A DNA stretch of 64,000 nucleotides, taken from NCBI GenBank assembly GCA_943846785.1, contig OX044367.1, positions 434,001 through 498,000 on the forward strand. The letters run 5' to 3'. A model generated the notes under the pieces. The model saw only the letters and a list, made by a program, of their open reading frames with translations. It was not told the origin of the DNA and ran no database searches. The first letter of the stretch is position 1. Every line of letters begins with the position of its first letter. Positions 31,576 through 40,434 of the stretch are shown piece after piece. The stretch is from SCGC-AAA076-P13 sp905478035. Lineage in GTDB: Bacteria > Pseudomonadota > Gammaproteobacteria > Magnimaribacterales > D2472. A program made the position numbers and the translations under genes.

Positions 31576-32493
31576 TTATTCAATATCTCCAAAAGGTGGT
31601 CTTACATATGAGATTGGAGCATTTTCAGAATTTTTAAATTCAACAACATCGTATGCATCAGGATCTTCAATTATTTTTCTTAACAATTGATTATTAAGAG
31701 CATGGCCGGATTTATACCCTGAGAATTCACCAATTAAATTACCACCTAAAAGGTATAGATCTCCAATAGCATCAAGCATTTTATGTTTAACAGTTTCATC
31801 TTTGAATCTAAGTCCTTCATCATTAAGGATTTGATTTTCTCCAACAATTATAGCGTTTGATGAGCTAGCACCAAGTGCTAAGTTTTTTGATTTTAGTAGA
31901 GCTGCCTCTGCCTCATAGCCAAAAGTTCTTGCTCTACACACCTCTTTAACAAATGATGTTGATGAAAAATCAATTATAGATTCTGTGGGTAACTTTTTAT
32001 GAACTGGGTGATCAAAATCAACCTTGAAAGATACCTTAAACCCATCAAAAGGTTTAATAGATGCATAGGCATCGTCTCTTGTTACGGTTATCTCTTTTTT
32101 AACTTTTATAAATTTCTTTAATGCATTTTGGTCTTTTAGGCCTGCAGATTGAATTAAAAAAACAAAAGGACTTGAACTTCCATCCATGATTGGAACTTCA
32201 GGCCCATCAACCTTTACAAGACAATTATCTACGCCAAGTCCAGCAATTGCAGATAAAAGGTGCTCGATTGTTGATATTTTAATATCTTCTTTGATTAGTG
32301 CAGTTGATAGACTAGTATCTCCAACATTTTCAGCTATGGCAGGAATAATTAAATTTTCATCTACATCTGTTCTTATAAAACTAATACCAGTATTAATTTC
32401 TGAGGGTAGGAGCTCCATGGTAATATTTTTACCAGTATGCAAGCCAATACCTACTGCCTTAATTGGATTTCTTAATGTTCTTTGTTTTAGCAT
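31576..32493 (-). CDS. lpxC: UDP-3-O-acyl-N-acetylglucosamine deacetylase
   Basis: 305 residues. Zinc ligands appear in STIEHLLSAIAGLGVDN near 75 and VKHKMLDAIGDLYLLGG near 233; the catalytic histidine region is SGHALNNQLL near 261. It is the committed step of lipid A synthesis, so the cell makes LPS. Sits just upstream of secA as in E. coli and 10 bases after rlmB. Confidence 0.97.
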   Translation of the reverse strand: MLKQRTLRNPIKAVGIGLHTGKNITMELLPSEINTGISFIRTDVDENLIIPAIAENVGDTSLSTALIKEDIKISTIEHLLSAIAGLGVDNCLVKVDGPEVPIMDGSSSPFVFLIQSAGLKDQNALKKFIKVKKEITVTRDDAYASIKPFDGFKVSFKVDFDHPVHKKLPTESIIDFSSTSFVKEVCRARTFGYEAEAALLKSKNLALGASSSNAIIVGENQILNDEGLRFKDETVKHKMLDAIGDLYLLGGNLIGEFSGYKSGHALNNQLLRKIIEDPDAYDVVEFKNSENAPISYVRPPFGDIE

Positions 32494-32503
32494 CTATATA
32501 AAT

Positions 32504-33226
32504 TTATATTTGACGTTGTCTGCTCGCCTCTGAAAGTATTATCCCAGTTGCAACAGAAACATTAAAGCTTTTAAATAATTTATTGTTACTTAGGTTTATT
32601 TTATGATCGCATTTTTCTAAAGTCTTTTCTCTAACTCCAGACTCTTCAGCTCCCATTATAATTGCAGAAGCCTCTTTAAAATTATAATCAGTATGATTTT
32701 TGGAAGCATGCTCACTTAGACCATAAATATTTATATTAATGCCTTTAAGATATTTCAAGCAATTTACTAAGTTAGTAACATGAAAAATTTTAATTACTTC
32801 AGCTCCACCAACAGAAACTTTATGAGCAACTGAGTTAATTGGAGCACAATGATGTTTATTAATTATCATTGCATCAACACCAATTACAGCAGCAGACCTT
32901 ATGCAGGCTCCTAGATTTCTTGGGTCTATAATATTATCAAGTATTAAAATTAATGGGTCTCTAGCTTCATCTGAATCACAGAATAACTTAAGATCTTTAA
33001 AGCCCAACTCAAGATCGCTTGATATGAATGCCTCAGGTTCTTGTTTGATCTTGCTTGAATATTCAAACGGAATTTGATTTTCTTCTATTTTTTGTATTAG
33101 TTGAGTTATTCTCTTATCTTCTCTTTTAGCAGGAAGGGTAATTTTTTTTATTTTGTGTGGATTGTGCTCAAGTATGCTTTCAATACTATGAAATCCAACC
33201 CTTAAATCATTTTCTTTCTTATTCAT
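32504..33226 (-). CDS. rlmB: 23S rRNA guanosine-2251 2'-O-methyltransferase
   Basis: 240 residues. SpoU (SPOUT) family: VGFHSIESILEHNP at the N-terminus, LILDNIIDPRNLGACIRSA near 112, AIIMGAEESGVREKT near 186 and LFKSFNVSVATGIILSEA at the C-terminus. It methylates G2251 in the P loop of 23S rRNA. The start overlaps rnr by 4 bases, the same pair order as in E. coli. Confidence 0.94.
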   Translation of the reverse strand: MNKKENDLRVGFHSIESILEHNPHKIKKITLPAKREDKRITQLIQKIEENQIPFEYSSKIKQEPEAFISSDLELGFKDLKLFCDSDEARDPLILILDNIIDPRNLGACIRSAAVIGVDAMIINKHHCAPINSVAHKVSVGGAEVIKIFHVTNLVNCLKYLKGININIYGLSEHASKNHTDYNFKEASAIIMGAEESGVREKTLEKCDHKINLSNNKLFKSFNVSVATGIILSEASRQRQI

Positions 33227-34710
33227 TTGTTCTTTTTCTTTTCTTTAGGAACAAGTGTTATTTTACGTTCTTCTGGAGCTATATTAGCTATAGTAACTAA
33301 AATATTTTGACCTAATCTAAAAGATCTACCTGTTTTCTTTCCTTTCAAGATATTAGCTTCTTTATCATAAAAATATCTATCATTAGGAAGATCTGTAACA
33401 TGAATTAATCCCGATACATAAAAATTATCTATCTCAGCAAACAGACCAAACTCTGCAATACCAGTCACCACGGCATTAAAATCACTACCAACATATTTTT
33501 TAAGATAGTAACAAATCATTTGTTGAGTTACTTGTCTAGATGCACGTTCTGCCATTCTTTCAAGGTCAGACATCTCAATGCATTCTTCTTCTATCTCTTC
33601 TTTATTAATTAATACATCACCCTTATTTAGGATATTTTTTATTAGCCTATGAGTCATAAGATCAGGGTAACGTCTAATAGGAGAAGTAAAATGTGAGTAT
33701 CTTTCTAGTTGAAGACCAAAATGCCCAACTTCCTTTGTAGAATACTCTGCTCTTTTTAAGCTCTGAAGAACAATAGTTTGTAGAATTTTATTTAACTTTT
33801 TTTCTTTAGCATAAGACAAACACTGATTAATAAGATCTAGCGGAGTTTTCTTGTATGAATCTGAAAAACCTTTGATAGAAAAGAAATTTTTCAAGCTTTC
33901 TAATTTAAGTTCTTCTGGCTCTTCATGAACTCTATATATCCCTAATTTATAATGCTTATTCATAAAGCTGGCTGCACAAACATTTGCAGCTAACATAGCT
34001 TCCTCAATCATTTGATGAGAAAACAGCCTCTTGGGCAGAGTTATTTCCTCAACCCTCCCTTCATTATCTATTCTTAACAGTGGTTCTTGCCCTTCAATCT
34101 CAAGAGCCCCTCGCTGACTCCTCTTTTTTAAAAGAATATTAGTAAGTTCTGAAAGAGAGCATATTGAATTTTCAATAGACTTTGAGAGATTAGAATTATT
34201 TTTGAGATATTTATCTACCTCAATGTAAGTCATTCTTTTATGAGATTTGATTCTCGCTTCAAGAAAATTATAAGAATGAAGATCGCCAGTTTTTGAGTAA
34301 ACCATTTCACAAACCAAGACATTTCTAATCTGATCTGGGACTAGTGAGCAAAGATTATTTGAAATTTTTTCTGGAAGCATTGGAATAACTTTTGATGGAA
34401 AGTATATCGATGTCCCTCTTTCGATCGCTTCATTATTTAATGCAGTTCCAAGTTTAACTAATTCAGCTACATCAGCTATCGCAACACTAAGTGTAAAAGA
34501 CGATTTATTTTCAACACAATGAACTGCATCATCAAAATCTTTAGCATCAGCCCCATCTATTGTTATAAATGGGACTCTGGTTAAGTCTTTTCTTGGTAAA
34601 TTTTCATTAAGTTTAATATCAGTCAACTCATCATTAATTTTTTCATTCCATTCAAATGGAATATAGTTTTCTTCAATTACTTGGGATATTGTATTTTCTA
34701 GTTCATTCAT
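33223..34710 (-). CDS. rnr: Short RNase R/RNase II family exoribonuclease
   Basis: 495 residues, against about 750-810 for ordinary RNase R. The RNB catalytic domain is complete: ITIDGADAKDFDDAVHC near 48 with the catalytic aspartates, SVAIADVAELVK, and FGLQLERYSHFTSPIRRYPDL near 325. A C-terminal S1 domain (VTGIAEFGLFAEIDNFYVSG) and a lysine-rich tail follow. The N-terminal helix-turn-helix and two cold-shock domains are absent; only about 45 residues precede RNB. Placed before rlmB, as rnr is in E. coli. It degrades RNA 3' to 5'; substrate range of the short form is unclear. Confidence 0.88.
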   Translation of the reverse strand: MNELENTISQVIEENYIPFEWNEKINDELTDIKLNENLPRKDLTRVPFITIDGADAKDFDDAVHCVENKSSFTLSVAIADVAELVKLGTALNNEAIERGTSIYFPSKVIPMLPEKISNNLCSLVPDQIRNVLVCEMVYSKTGDLHSYNFLEARIKSHKRMTYIEVDKYLKNNSNLSKSIENSICSLSELTNILLKKRSQRGALEIEGQEPLLRIDNEGRVEEITLPKRLFSHQMIEEAMLAANVCAASFMNKHYKLGIYRVHEEPEELKLESLKNFFSIKGFSDSYKKTPLDLINQCLSYAKEKKLNKILQTIVLQSLKRAEYSTKEVGHFGLQLERYSHFTSPIRRYPDLMTHRLIKNILNKGDVLINKEEIEEECIEMSDLERMAERASRQVTQQMICYYLKKYVGSDFNAVVTGIAEFGLFAEIDNFYVSGLIHVTDLPNDRYFYDKEANILKGKKTGRSFRLGQNILVTIANIAPEERKITLVPKEKKKNK

Positions 34711-34781
34711 TATGTGAGTTTAGTTTAAATTCTATGTAAAAGGTTTCTAAGAGCCTTTTAAGTTTGATATTTTTATTAATC

Positions 34782-37373
34782 TTAATTTCTGTATTCAAGG
34801 CTTATGCCTATGATTCTTCCTCTAGGATCATGAACTCTAGTATCAAAACTAAAATCAGGAGCATCATAAAGTCTTGGCGCTGCTTCATCAAAAATATTAA
34901 TGATTGATAGCTTCATATCAATTTCACCACTATTCGTTATTAACAATTTTTTTAATGAAAGGTCGTGAACAAAAAAAGAATTTACAGAATTATTATATCC
35001 ATATGACGTTCCGAGACTATTAATCGGTCGCTTATTGCTATATCCATCAATATATCGTGAATTAAAGTTAATATCGTAATCTTGATATTTCCAATTTAAG
35101 AAAGCATTGATTCTATTTTTAGGAAGAGAATGGGTGTTAGTATCGTAATTAAATTTGCCAACTCTATCTGTCATAATTTCACTACCTTCATTTACAAGGG
35201 CTGGTGTAAGAAATTCTATTAAAGTTGTTGAGTTTATTGATAGTGATAAATTCCCAAGCCTATCTGAGTTTGCTAAAAGTCTATTAAAACTTAAATCAAC
35301 TCCTGAAACTTCAGTTGACTCTTCATTAAAATAAGTTGTGCTAACCCCAATCAAATCTCCACTAGAATTTCTTGTAATACTTGGACCATTTGGGTTTGTG
35401 TTAAGAATTACTTGCGCACTTTGAGCTTCAATTCTATTTTTGTAATTAATATTCCAATAATCAATACTTAGTCTTTGATTTTGATTTTCAAAAATAAGCC
35501 CAATATTTATATTTTTTGAGGTTGCAGGCTTAAGGTTCGGGTTGCCGATTTGTGCTTGCCTTACAAAAGGTGAATTACCATTAAAGTCCCTTACACTTCC
35601 TAGAATAATATCACTTGAAAACATTTGTGCCATGGAGGGCATAGAAAAAGATGAACTTTTAGAAGCTCTTAAAGTTATATTTTCAGAAACGATATATTTA
35701 AAAGAGATTTTAGGATCGAATGATGAGTCATTCTCAAGCTCTTCAAATCTACCGGCAATTTTGATATCAATATTTTCTATAGGTTTAGCCTGAATTTCAA
35801 AAAAACCAGCATATTTATTTCTATTTTTTGAGACATTTGTACCTCCACCCAAAAAGAATAAGTCTGCTGATTTAATAATTTTGCCATCTAAATCAAACTT
35901 AGCTCTGCTGATATCATCATATGAAATTTTAAGTTCTTCATCATTTAATTGAAGACCATATGCTATTTTATAGTTATCTATATTAGTTCTAAATATAAAA
36001 TCAAGAGTTTTTAAAGATGCTTTTTTAGAAGAAACTTCAGCACCCATAACATAGTTAATTAGTTCTTGAGAATTTTGCGATGAATCAAAAATATTCCAAT
36101 ATGCAAGATTTCCATTTGATTGACCCATGGTTGTCCCACTTAATGCTTCTAAGAACCTTGAATCAATAATATCTGGTCTGTAATGATTGTTAGAGTGACC
36201 ACTAAAAGTTAAAGATGCCTCTAATTCAGTATTTTCATTAACATTAGTATTGATTGTCTGACTAAGATTATATTGTTTTATATCCTTGGGAGAATATGGA
36301 GATTCAAATTCGGATCCAAGAGGTCGCCCATACCAAGTTACTGGCACATTAAAAGGATTTCCTCCTTGATTGGGTTGAATTTGTCTTGATAAAAAAGGAA
36401 GAGCAGGGTATGAGGGTGATTGAGGATTATCGTTTACTTCAACCTCTGACCCCATAAAGCTAATCTCATAAACATAACTACTTCTCTCAAAAGTTAAATT
36501 GGCATATGCTTTTGAGTGATCTTCATCATTCACTATATTAAATCTGGCTCCATACAAGAATCTACAAAAAGATCCATCTAATACACCGCCATTTGTTTCA
36601 CATTGCGGGTCAGGAACAAATTGATTTGCATTATAGTTTCCTGAATATAAACCACTACTAACTGTATCATCGGTAGAAATTTTGAATGTTTTACCTAAGC
36701 CACTAAGGCCAAGCTCTGCTATTCTGGGAATCTCGGAAGCAGAAAGAGCAGATCTTTCTAGGATATTAAGACCAAATACATAATTGCCATTTTTATAATT
36801 TGACCCTATCAATAAGCCTAAAGATTTATCACTCTGATTATAATTCGAAGTTTCAAAGTTATTAATTCTTAATTTAAATCCTTCAAAATCTTTTTGAGTT
36901 AAAACATTTATAACACCAGCAACTGCATCAGATCCGTATAGTGAGGTAGCTCCTTCTTTTAAAATTTCAATTTGTTTGATTGCTATTTCAGGAACTATAT
37001 TTACATCAATATATCCCTGACCTTGATTAGATGGTGTTCCAGCAAAAGTATGTCTCTTTGAATTAAGTAAAAGCAGAGTAGAGGAGTGATCCAAACCTCT
37101 TAGTGTTATTGAGGCCATCCCTTGATCAACTCCCTCAAGTGCATTTGTTTGGAAATGTGAACCAGATGATGATGTTAGAAATTTACTAATTTCTGCAAAA
37201 TTTGAAATATTAAAATTTTCAAAGTCCTCTCTAGTAACAACATTTACTGGCGATGCGTCTTTTTCTGAATTATTAATTAATGACCCAGTAGTAACTATCT
37301 CTTCAACGTTAGAGTTAGCTATGATAATTGGGCTTAATAATAATAAGTATATTAGTTTACTGTGTTTAATCAT
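34782..37373 (-). CDS. TonB-dependent outer membrane receptor
   Basis: 863 residues from the ATG at 37373 (the open frame begins at a TTG four codons earlier). Signal peptide KLIYLLLLSPIIIANS, then a TonB-box-like VEEIVTTGSL and the plug: SPVNVVTREDFENFNISNFAEI, ITLRGLDHSSTLLLLNSKRH and VPEIAIKQIEILKEGATSLYGSDAVAGVINVLT. A long barrel ends with ISLEYRN. Its plug is of the large proteobacterial class (with SxxxTLxLxNxKR) used for sugars, peptides or other big substrates; the ligand is unknown. It lies 78 bases after the MerC-like gene. No Shine-Dalgarno is visible. Confidence 0.9.
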   Translation of the reverse strand: MIKHSKLIYLLLLSPIIIANSNVEEIVTTGSLINNSEKDASPVNVVTREDFENFNISNFAEISKFLTSSSGSHFQTNALEGVDQGMASITLRGLDHSSTLLLLNSKRHTFAGTPSNQGQGYIDVNIVPEIAIKQIEILKEGATSLYGSDAVAGVINVLTQKDFEGFKLRINNFETSNYNQSDKSLGLLIGSNYKNGNYVFGLNILERSALSASEIPRIAELGLSGLGKTFKISTDDTVSSGLYSGNYNANQFVPDPQCETNGGVLDGSFCRFLYGARFNIVNDEDHSKAYANLTFERSSYVYEISFMGSEVEVNDNPQSPSYPALPFLSRQIQPNQGGNPFNVPVTWYGRPLGSEFESPYSPKDIKQYNLSQTINTNVNENTELEASLTFSGHSNNHYRPDIIDSRFLEALSGTTMGQSNGNLAYWNIFDSSQNSQELINYVMGAEVSSKKASLKTLDFIFRTNIDNYKIAYGLQLNDEELKISYDDISRAKFDLDGKIIKSADLFFLGGGTNVSKNRNKYAGFFEIQAKPIENIDIKIAGRFEELENDSSFDPKISFKYIVSENITLRASKSSSFSMPSMAQMFSSDIILGSVRDFNGNSPFVRQAQIGNPNLKPATSKNINIGLIFENQNQRLSIDYWNINYKNRIEAQSAQVILNTNPNGPSITRNSSGDLIGVSTTYFNEESTEVSGVDLSFNRLLANSDRLGNLSLSINSTTLIEFLTPALVNEGSEIMTDRVGKFNYDTNTHSLPKNRINAFLNWKYQDYDINFNSRYIDGYSNKRPINSLGTSYGYNNSVNSFFVHDLSLKKLLITNSGEIDMKLSIINIFDEAAPRLYDAPDFSFDTRVHDPRGRIIGISLEYRN

Positions 37374-37450
37374 GTTAAGGCTCAAAAGAGCACATTCTCC
37401 GAAATATTTGCTATGAAAGTAATTAATTGAATTTTACAGAATATAAAATA

Positions 37451-37855
37451 TTAAGCTTCTGAAGTTTCGTGACAGTCACAGTTTAATTTTTTACAGACAT
37501 TATAGTTTCTATAATGACAAGTAATTACCATGAGCGAGCCTAGGATCGTTAAAATTAGTTCTGCATTTGCACTAATACTTTCTCCTATTAAAAGCGCTGA
37601 AATAAGAATAGTTAATCCAGCAATACCAGTATAAATAATAGAGTTGTTTGAATGATTTTTATATCCCAAACTAATCGCGAAGATGCTAACCGGAATTGTT
37701 AGAAGCAATATAGCTTTATGTATGAGCTCACTTTCCAGAGTTAAGGCCAAAGAGCTATATGACAGTACTATTAAGGATGGAGCAAATAAACAATGTATCA
37801 TGCAAATTGCTGAAAACGATATTGCAAATTTATCTGATGTAAGTTGTGATTTCAT
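37451..37855 (-). CDS. MerC-like inner membrane protein
   Basis: 134 residues with four hydrophobic segments (about 10-33, 45-62, 73-90, 98-113). The first contains AICMIHCLFAPSLIV, the cysteine/histidine pair typical of MerC-domain proteins, and the tail has CHYRNYNVCKKLNCDCHE, a cysteine/histidine cluster that could bind metal. MerC was named for mercury import, but many MerC-like proteins lie beside outer-membrane metal receptors, as here. A role in metal handling is inferred. The start is 7 bases after the terminator of the receptor upstream and lacks a ribosome binding site. Confidence 0.78.
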   Translation of the reverse strand: MKSQLTSDKFAISFSAICMIHCLFAPSLIVLSYSSLALTLESELIHKAILLLTIPVSIFAISLGYKNHSNNSIIYTGIAGLTILISALLIGESISANAELILTILGSLMVITCHYRNYNVCKKLNCDCHETSEA

Positions 37856-37861
37856 AATTAT

Positions 37862-37897
37862 AAAAAAACCCCCAAACCTTATTTAAAGTTTTGGGGG
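37862..37897 (-). terminator. Intrinsic terminator after the His-rich receptor
   Basis: Read on the minus strand, CCCCCAAA pairs with TTTGGGGG across a loop of about 13 bases, followed directly by seven T. It lies between the end of the receptor at 37923 and the MerC-like start at 37855. Confidence 0.88.
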
Positions 37898-37922
37898 CCT
37901 ATATTAATTGAAAAAATTTAAT

Positions 37923-40114
37923 TTAGTAAGTTAAATTAAATTTAATTCCATAATTTCTTCCAGGCAATGGAACCTCATTTTTTACAAATGAAGAGTGATT
38001 TCTTGCCACTTCATCAAGTAGGTTCTTACCAAATAATGTAACTTTAAGGTCGCTATTTCCTCTTAGATTAAATGTTTTAGTTAATCTTGTATCAACCATT
38101 TGGTATCCACTAGTTGCAGTTTCACCTTCACCAAAGTCATTTTGTTTTGCTACATCTTTAAGATTAAGCTTAAAGACTAAATCTTCTTGCTCATATGATA
38201 AGGAATATACATTTCTTGATGGGTTTATTCTCGGAACATTATGTCCATCTAAGAATTTAGCATTTACAACATCTCTACCAAAAGATAATTTAAGCTTTCC
38301 TGAGCCAAGATCAATAGTTCTTCCAAATTCTATTTCATATCCATCAAACTCTGCATCTTCTTGAATATAATTTGCATGTATTAAGTTTCCATGGTCATGC
38401 TCGTCTTCGTCCTCATGGTGCTCATCTCCATGCATTTCATGATCTTCATCTTCATCCATAAGAGTGATGTAGTTATCAACATCATTGATATAAAAACTTG
38501 CATAGCCAAAGTAGTCACCATTGTCAAAGTTAAATGAAATATCAAAATTGTTCGATGTTTCACTACTCAATGTTGGGTCGCCAACTTCAAATCGGCCTGT
38601 AGCCAAATGAGGACCATTCATAAATAACTCAATAACTGAAGGCATTCTTTCTACACTAGAAAAACCTAAATTTATATCCAAACTATCAGTAAGATCTCTG
38701 CCAATACTTACAGCAAAACTATTTGTGTTTTCATCAATATTGTAGCTATCTATATCACCATGATCTTCATCTGTAACAGTTCCAGATCTATCTACTTGAT
38801 CTATTCTCATACCAAAATCAAGATGAAACGGGTCAAAGTCTTTACCTATAAAATAACCAAGCGTTAGCACTTCATTATTTGCAGGATTCATAAAGGCTTC
38901 TTCTCCAAAAATTGAGGTATTTTCATCAACAAAATTAAATGAGAATTTTTGAGTCATACTATCATTTGACATGTCAAAGATTGCACCATACTCGGTAGCA
39001 TCATTTAAAAAATTTGTTGGTGCATGTTCTTCGTGTTCTTCTTCACCTTCATGCTCTTCATGACCTTCCTCTTCAGCATGAGCTTCAGTAAGCCTGTAAT
39101 CGCTATCCCTATATGTATAGTCTATTTTCTTAACTAAATTGCCATTAATATTATATGACCCTTTAATTGTAAAACTTTCTGAATCAGTGGTTGAAAATAT
39201 TCTTTCCTCTTCATGCTCTTCTCATCACCATGCTCATCACCATGATCATCACCATGCTCATCGCCATGCTCATCACCGTGCTCGTCACCATGCTCATCAC
39301 CATGGAAAGGAATTCCATAAACACTCTTAAGACTATCTACAGAAAGCCCAACGTAGCCCCAGTCTCCTACTTTTGAAACTCCAAATTTAGTTGCCTCAAC
39401 CGCAAAATCAGAATTGTTAACATACCCAAGATTTTCTTCATGCTCTTCATGTTCCTCTTCATGATCCTCTTCATGCTCTTCTTCATGAAGAATAGCTCCA
39501 TTTGGTATATCATAATTTCCGAATTCAGTATTTTTATATCCAAAATTTACATTAAAACCATTGATGTTTCTTTTGAGATTAATAAATTCAGAACTACCAT
39601 CATTTACAGATTGAGTTTCATATCCTATTTTTACTTCTGGAATTTCAAAATTCATAGCAGCAATACAGTCATCAACTACATTAATTATTCCACCAATTGT
39701 TCCATTAGCATAAAGCAAAGAAGACGGACCTTTCACGATTTCTATTTGTTGAATATCATTTAAATCTACATCATTTAAATGGTCGACCCCTAGTCCGGAT
39801 ACATCTCTGTTAACCATTCCATTTTTAAGAATTTTTACTCTTGGACCTGACATCCCTCTAATTATTGGCTGTCCAACAGCAGAACCATAATCTGCCATTG
39901 ATATTCCCAGGTATCCATCTATTGCATCACCTAGACTTGTTGTTGCATCATTAACTATTTCATCCCCATCAATAACATAAAGTGGGTTTGTAATTTCAGT
40001 GGTATCTATTAGAGCAGAAGTAACCACTATTTCTTCTACATCTTGGGCACTAACTGAGTTAGAAAACATCGACGATGTTAATAAAACAATAAGTACGTTA
40101 TAAAATTTGTTCAT
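37923..40114 (-). pseudogene. TonB-dependent receptor with His/Asp/Glu-rich repeats, interrupted by one frameshift
   Basis: The gene starts at 40114 (ribosome binding site AAGGAG 6 bases before) with a signal peptide, an EEIVVTSALI box, and a plug with GQPIIRGMSGPRVKILKNG and IQQIEIVKGPSSLLYANGTIGGIINVV. The reading frame is lost near 39217-39222. The remainder, open from about 39220 to 37923 in the next frame, encodes the rest of the barrel up to VPLPGRNYGIKFNLTY. Adding one base gives a single 730-residue receptor. Four acidic/His clusters stand out: HEEDHEEEHEEHEEN, the GDEH repeats, an EEGHEEHEGEEEHEEH block and DEDHEMHGDEHHEDEDEHDH. These resemble zinc-receptor (ZnuD-like) loops, so zinc or a similar metal is the likely ligand. 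The break may be natural or a sequence error. Confidence 0.85.
39223..39306 (-). repeat. 12-bp tandem repeat encoding Gly-Asp-Glu-His units
   Basis: Seven head-to-tail copies of CATCACCATGCT (plus strand) with a few substitutions. On the minus strand they encode GDEH repeated, one copy GDDH. The unit is a multiple of three, so copy-number change keeps the frame; it lies just 5' of the frameshift. Because the copies encode an acidic/histidine loop of a receptor, variation would alter a metal-binding surface. Confidence 0.93.
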
Positions 40115-40152
40115 ATGAACTCCTTAAAAAAATTAAATTAAAAATTAAAAAT

Positions 40153-40425
40153 TTAAGTTTTTGGTGGAGCTCTTGATTGAAAGTTTTGAAAATCAGGGGA
40201 AAAGCATTCTTCTTCTATTTCGTCAGTTTTAACTTCCGATATATAAACTTTAACAATACTTAATTGGGTATTTGAGTCGTCAAAAGTTTTATTTTCACAA
40301 AATTCACACTCAATTGTTGAGTGTGTATCTTCGAAATGCTCATGAATTATTGGATCAGCTGAAATAGCAGTAACAAACAAGAAGCCTGTTAAAAACGTTG
40401 CTATTATTTTGTTAAAATCTTTCAT
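40153..40425 (-). CDS. Small secreted protein with CxxC and a terminal RAPP motif
   Basis: 90 residues. Signal peptide IIATFLTGFLFVTAISA, then HEHFEDTHSTIECEFCEN with histidines ahead of a CxxC, and the C-terminal FQNFQSRAPPKT. The combination of a His patch, a CxxC and a final RxPP resembles small periplasmic proteins (DUF2946-like) encoded beside copper or zinc receptors. I infer a periplasmic metal-binding role; no family assignment is firm. It lies 38 bases before the His-rich receptor and 9 bases after the alcohol dehydrogenase, so the three may share one message. Confidence 0.65.
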   Translation of the reverse strand: MKDFNKIIATFLTGFLFVTAISADPIIHEHFEDTHSTIECEFCENKTFDDSNTQLSIVKVYISEVKTDEIEEECFSPDFQNFQSRAPPKT

Positions 40426-40434
40426 GTAATAAAT

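Noticed and set aside
39215..39225. Programmed ribosomal frameshift in the receptor
   Set aside because: No X XXY YYZ heptamer or stop-linked signal occurs at the junction. An indel is the simpler explanation.
39223..39306. CRISPR-like repeat array
   Set aside because: The units are 12 bases, directly adjacent with no spacers, and lie inside a coding frame; no cas genes occur.
39139..39330. A plus-strand histidine-rich open frame over the receptor repeats
   Set aside because: It is the antisense reading of the GDEH repeats; no promoter or ribosome binding site fits, and the minus-strand receptor explains the sequence.
40115..40152. A Zur or Fur box before the His-rich receptor
   Set aside because: The gap is only A/T runs; no palindrome like GTTATAATATAAC is present. 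A GTTATAAT at 41555 is part of the amidohydrolase -10 box.
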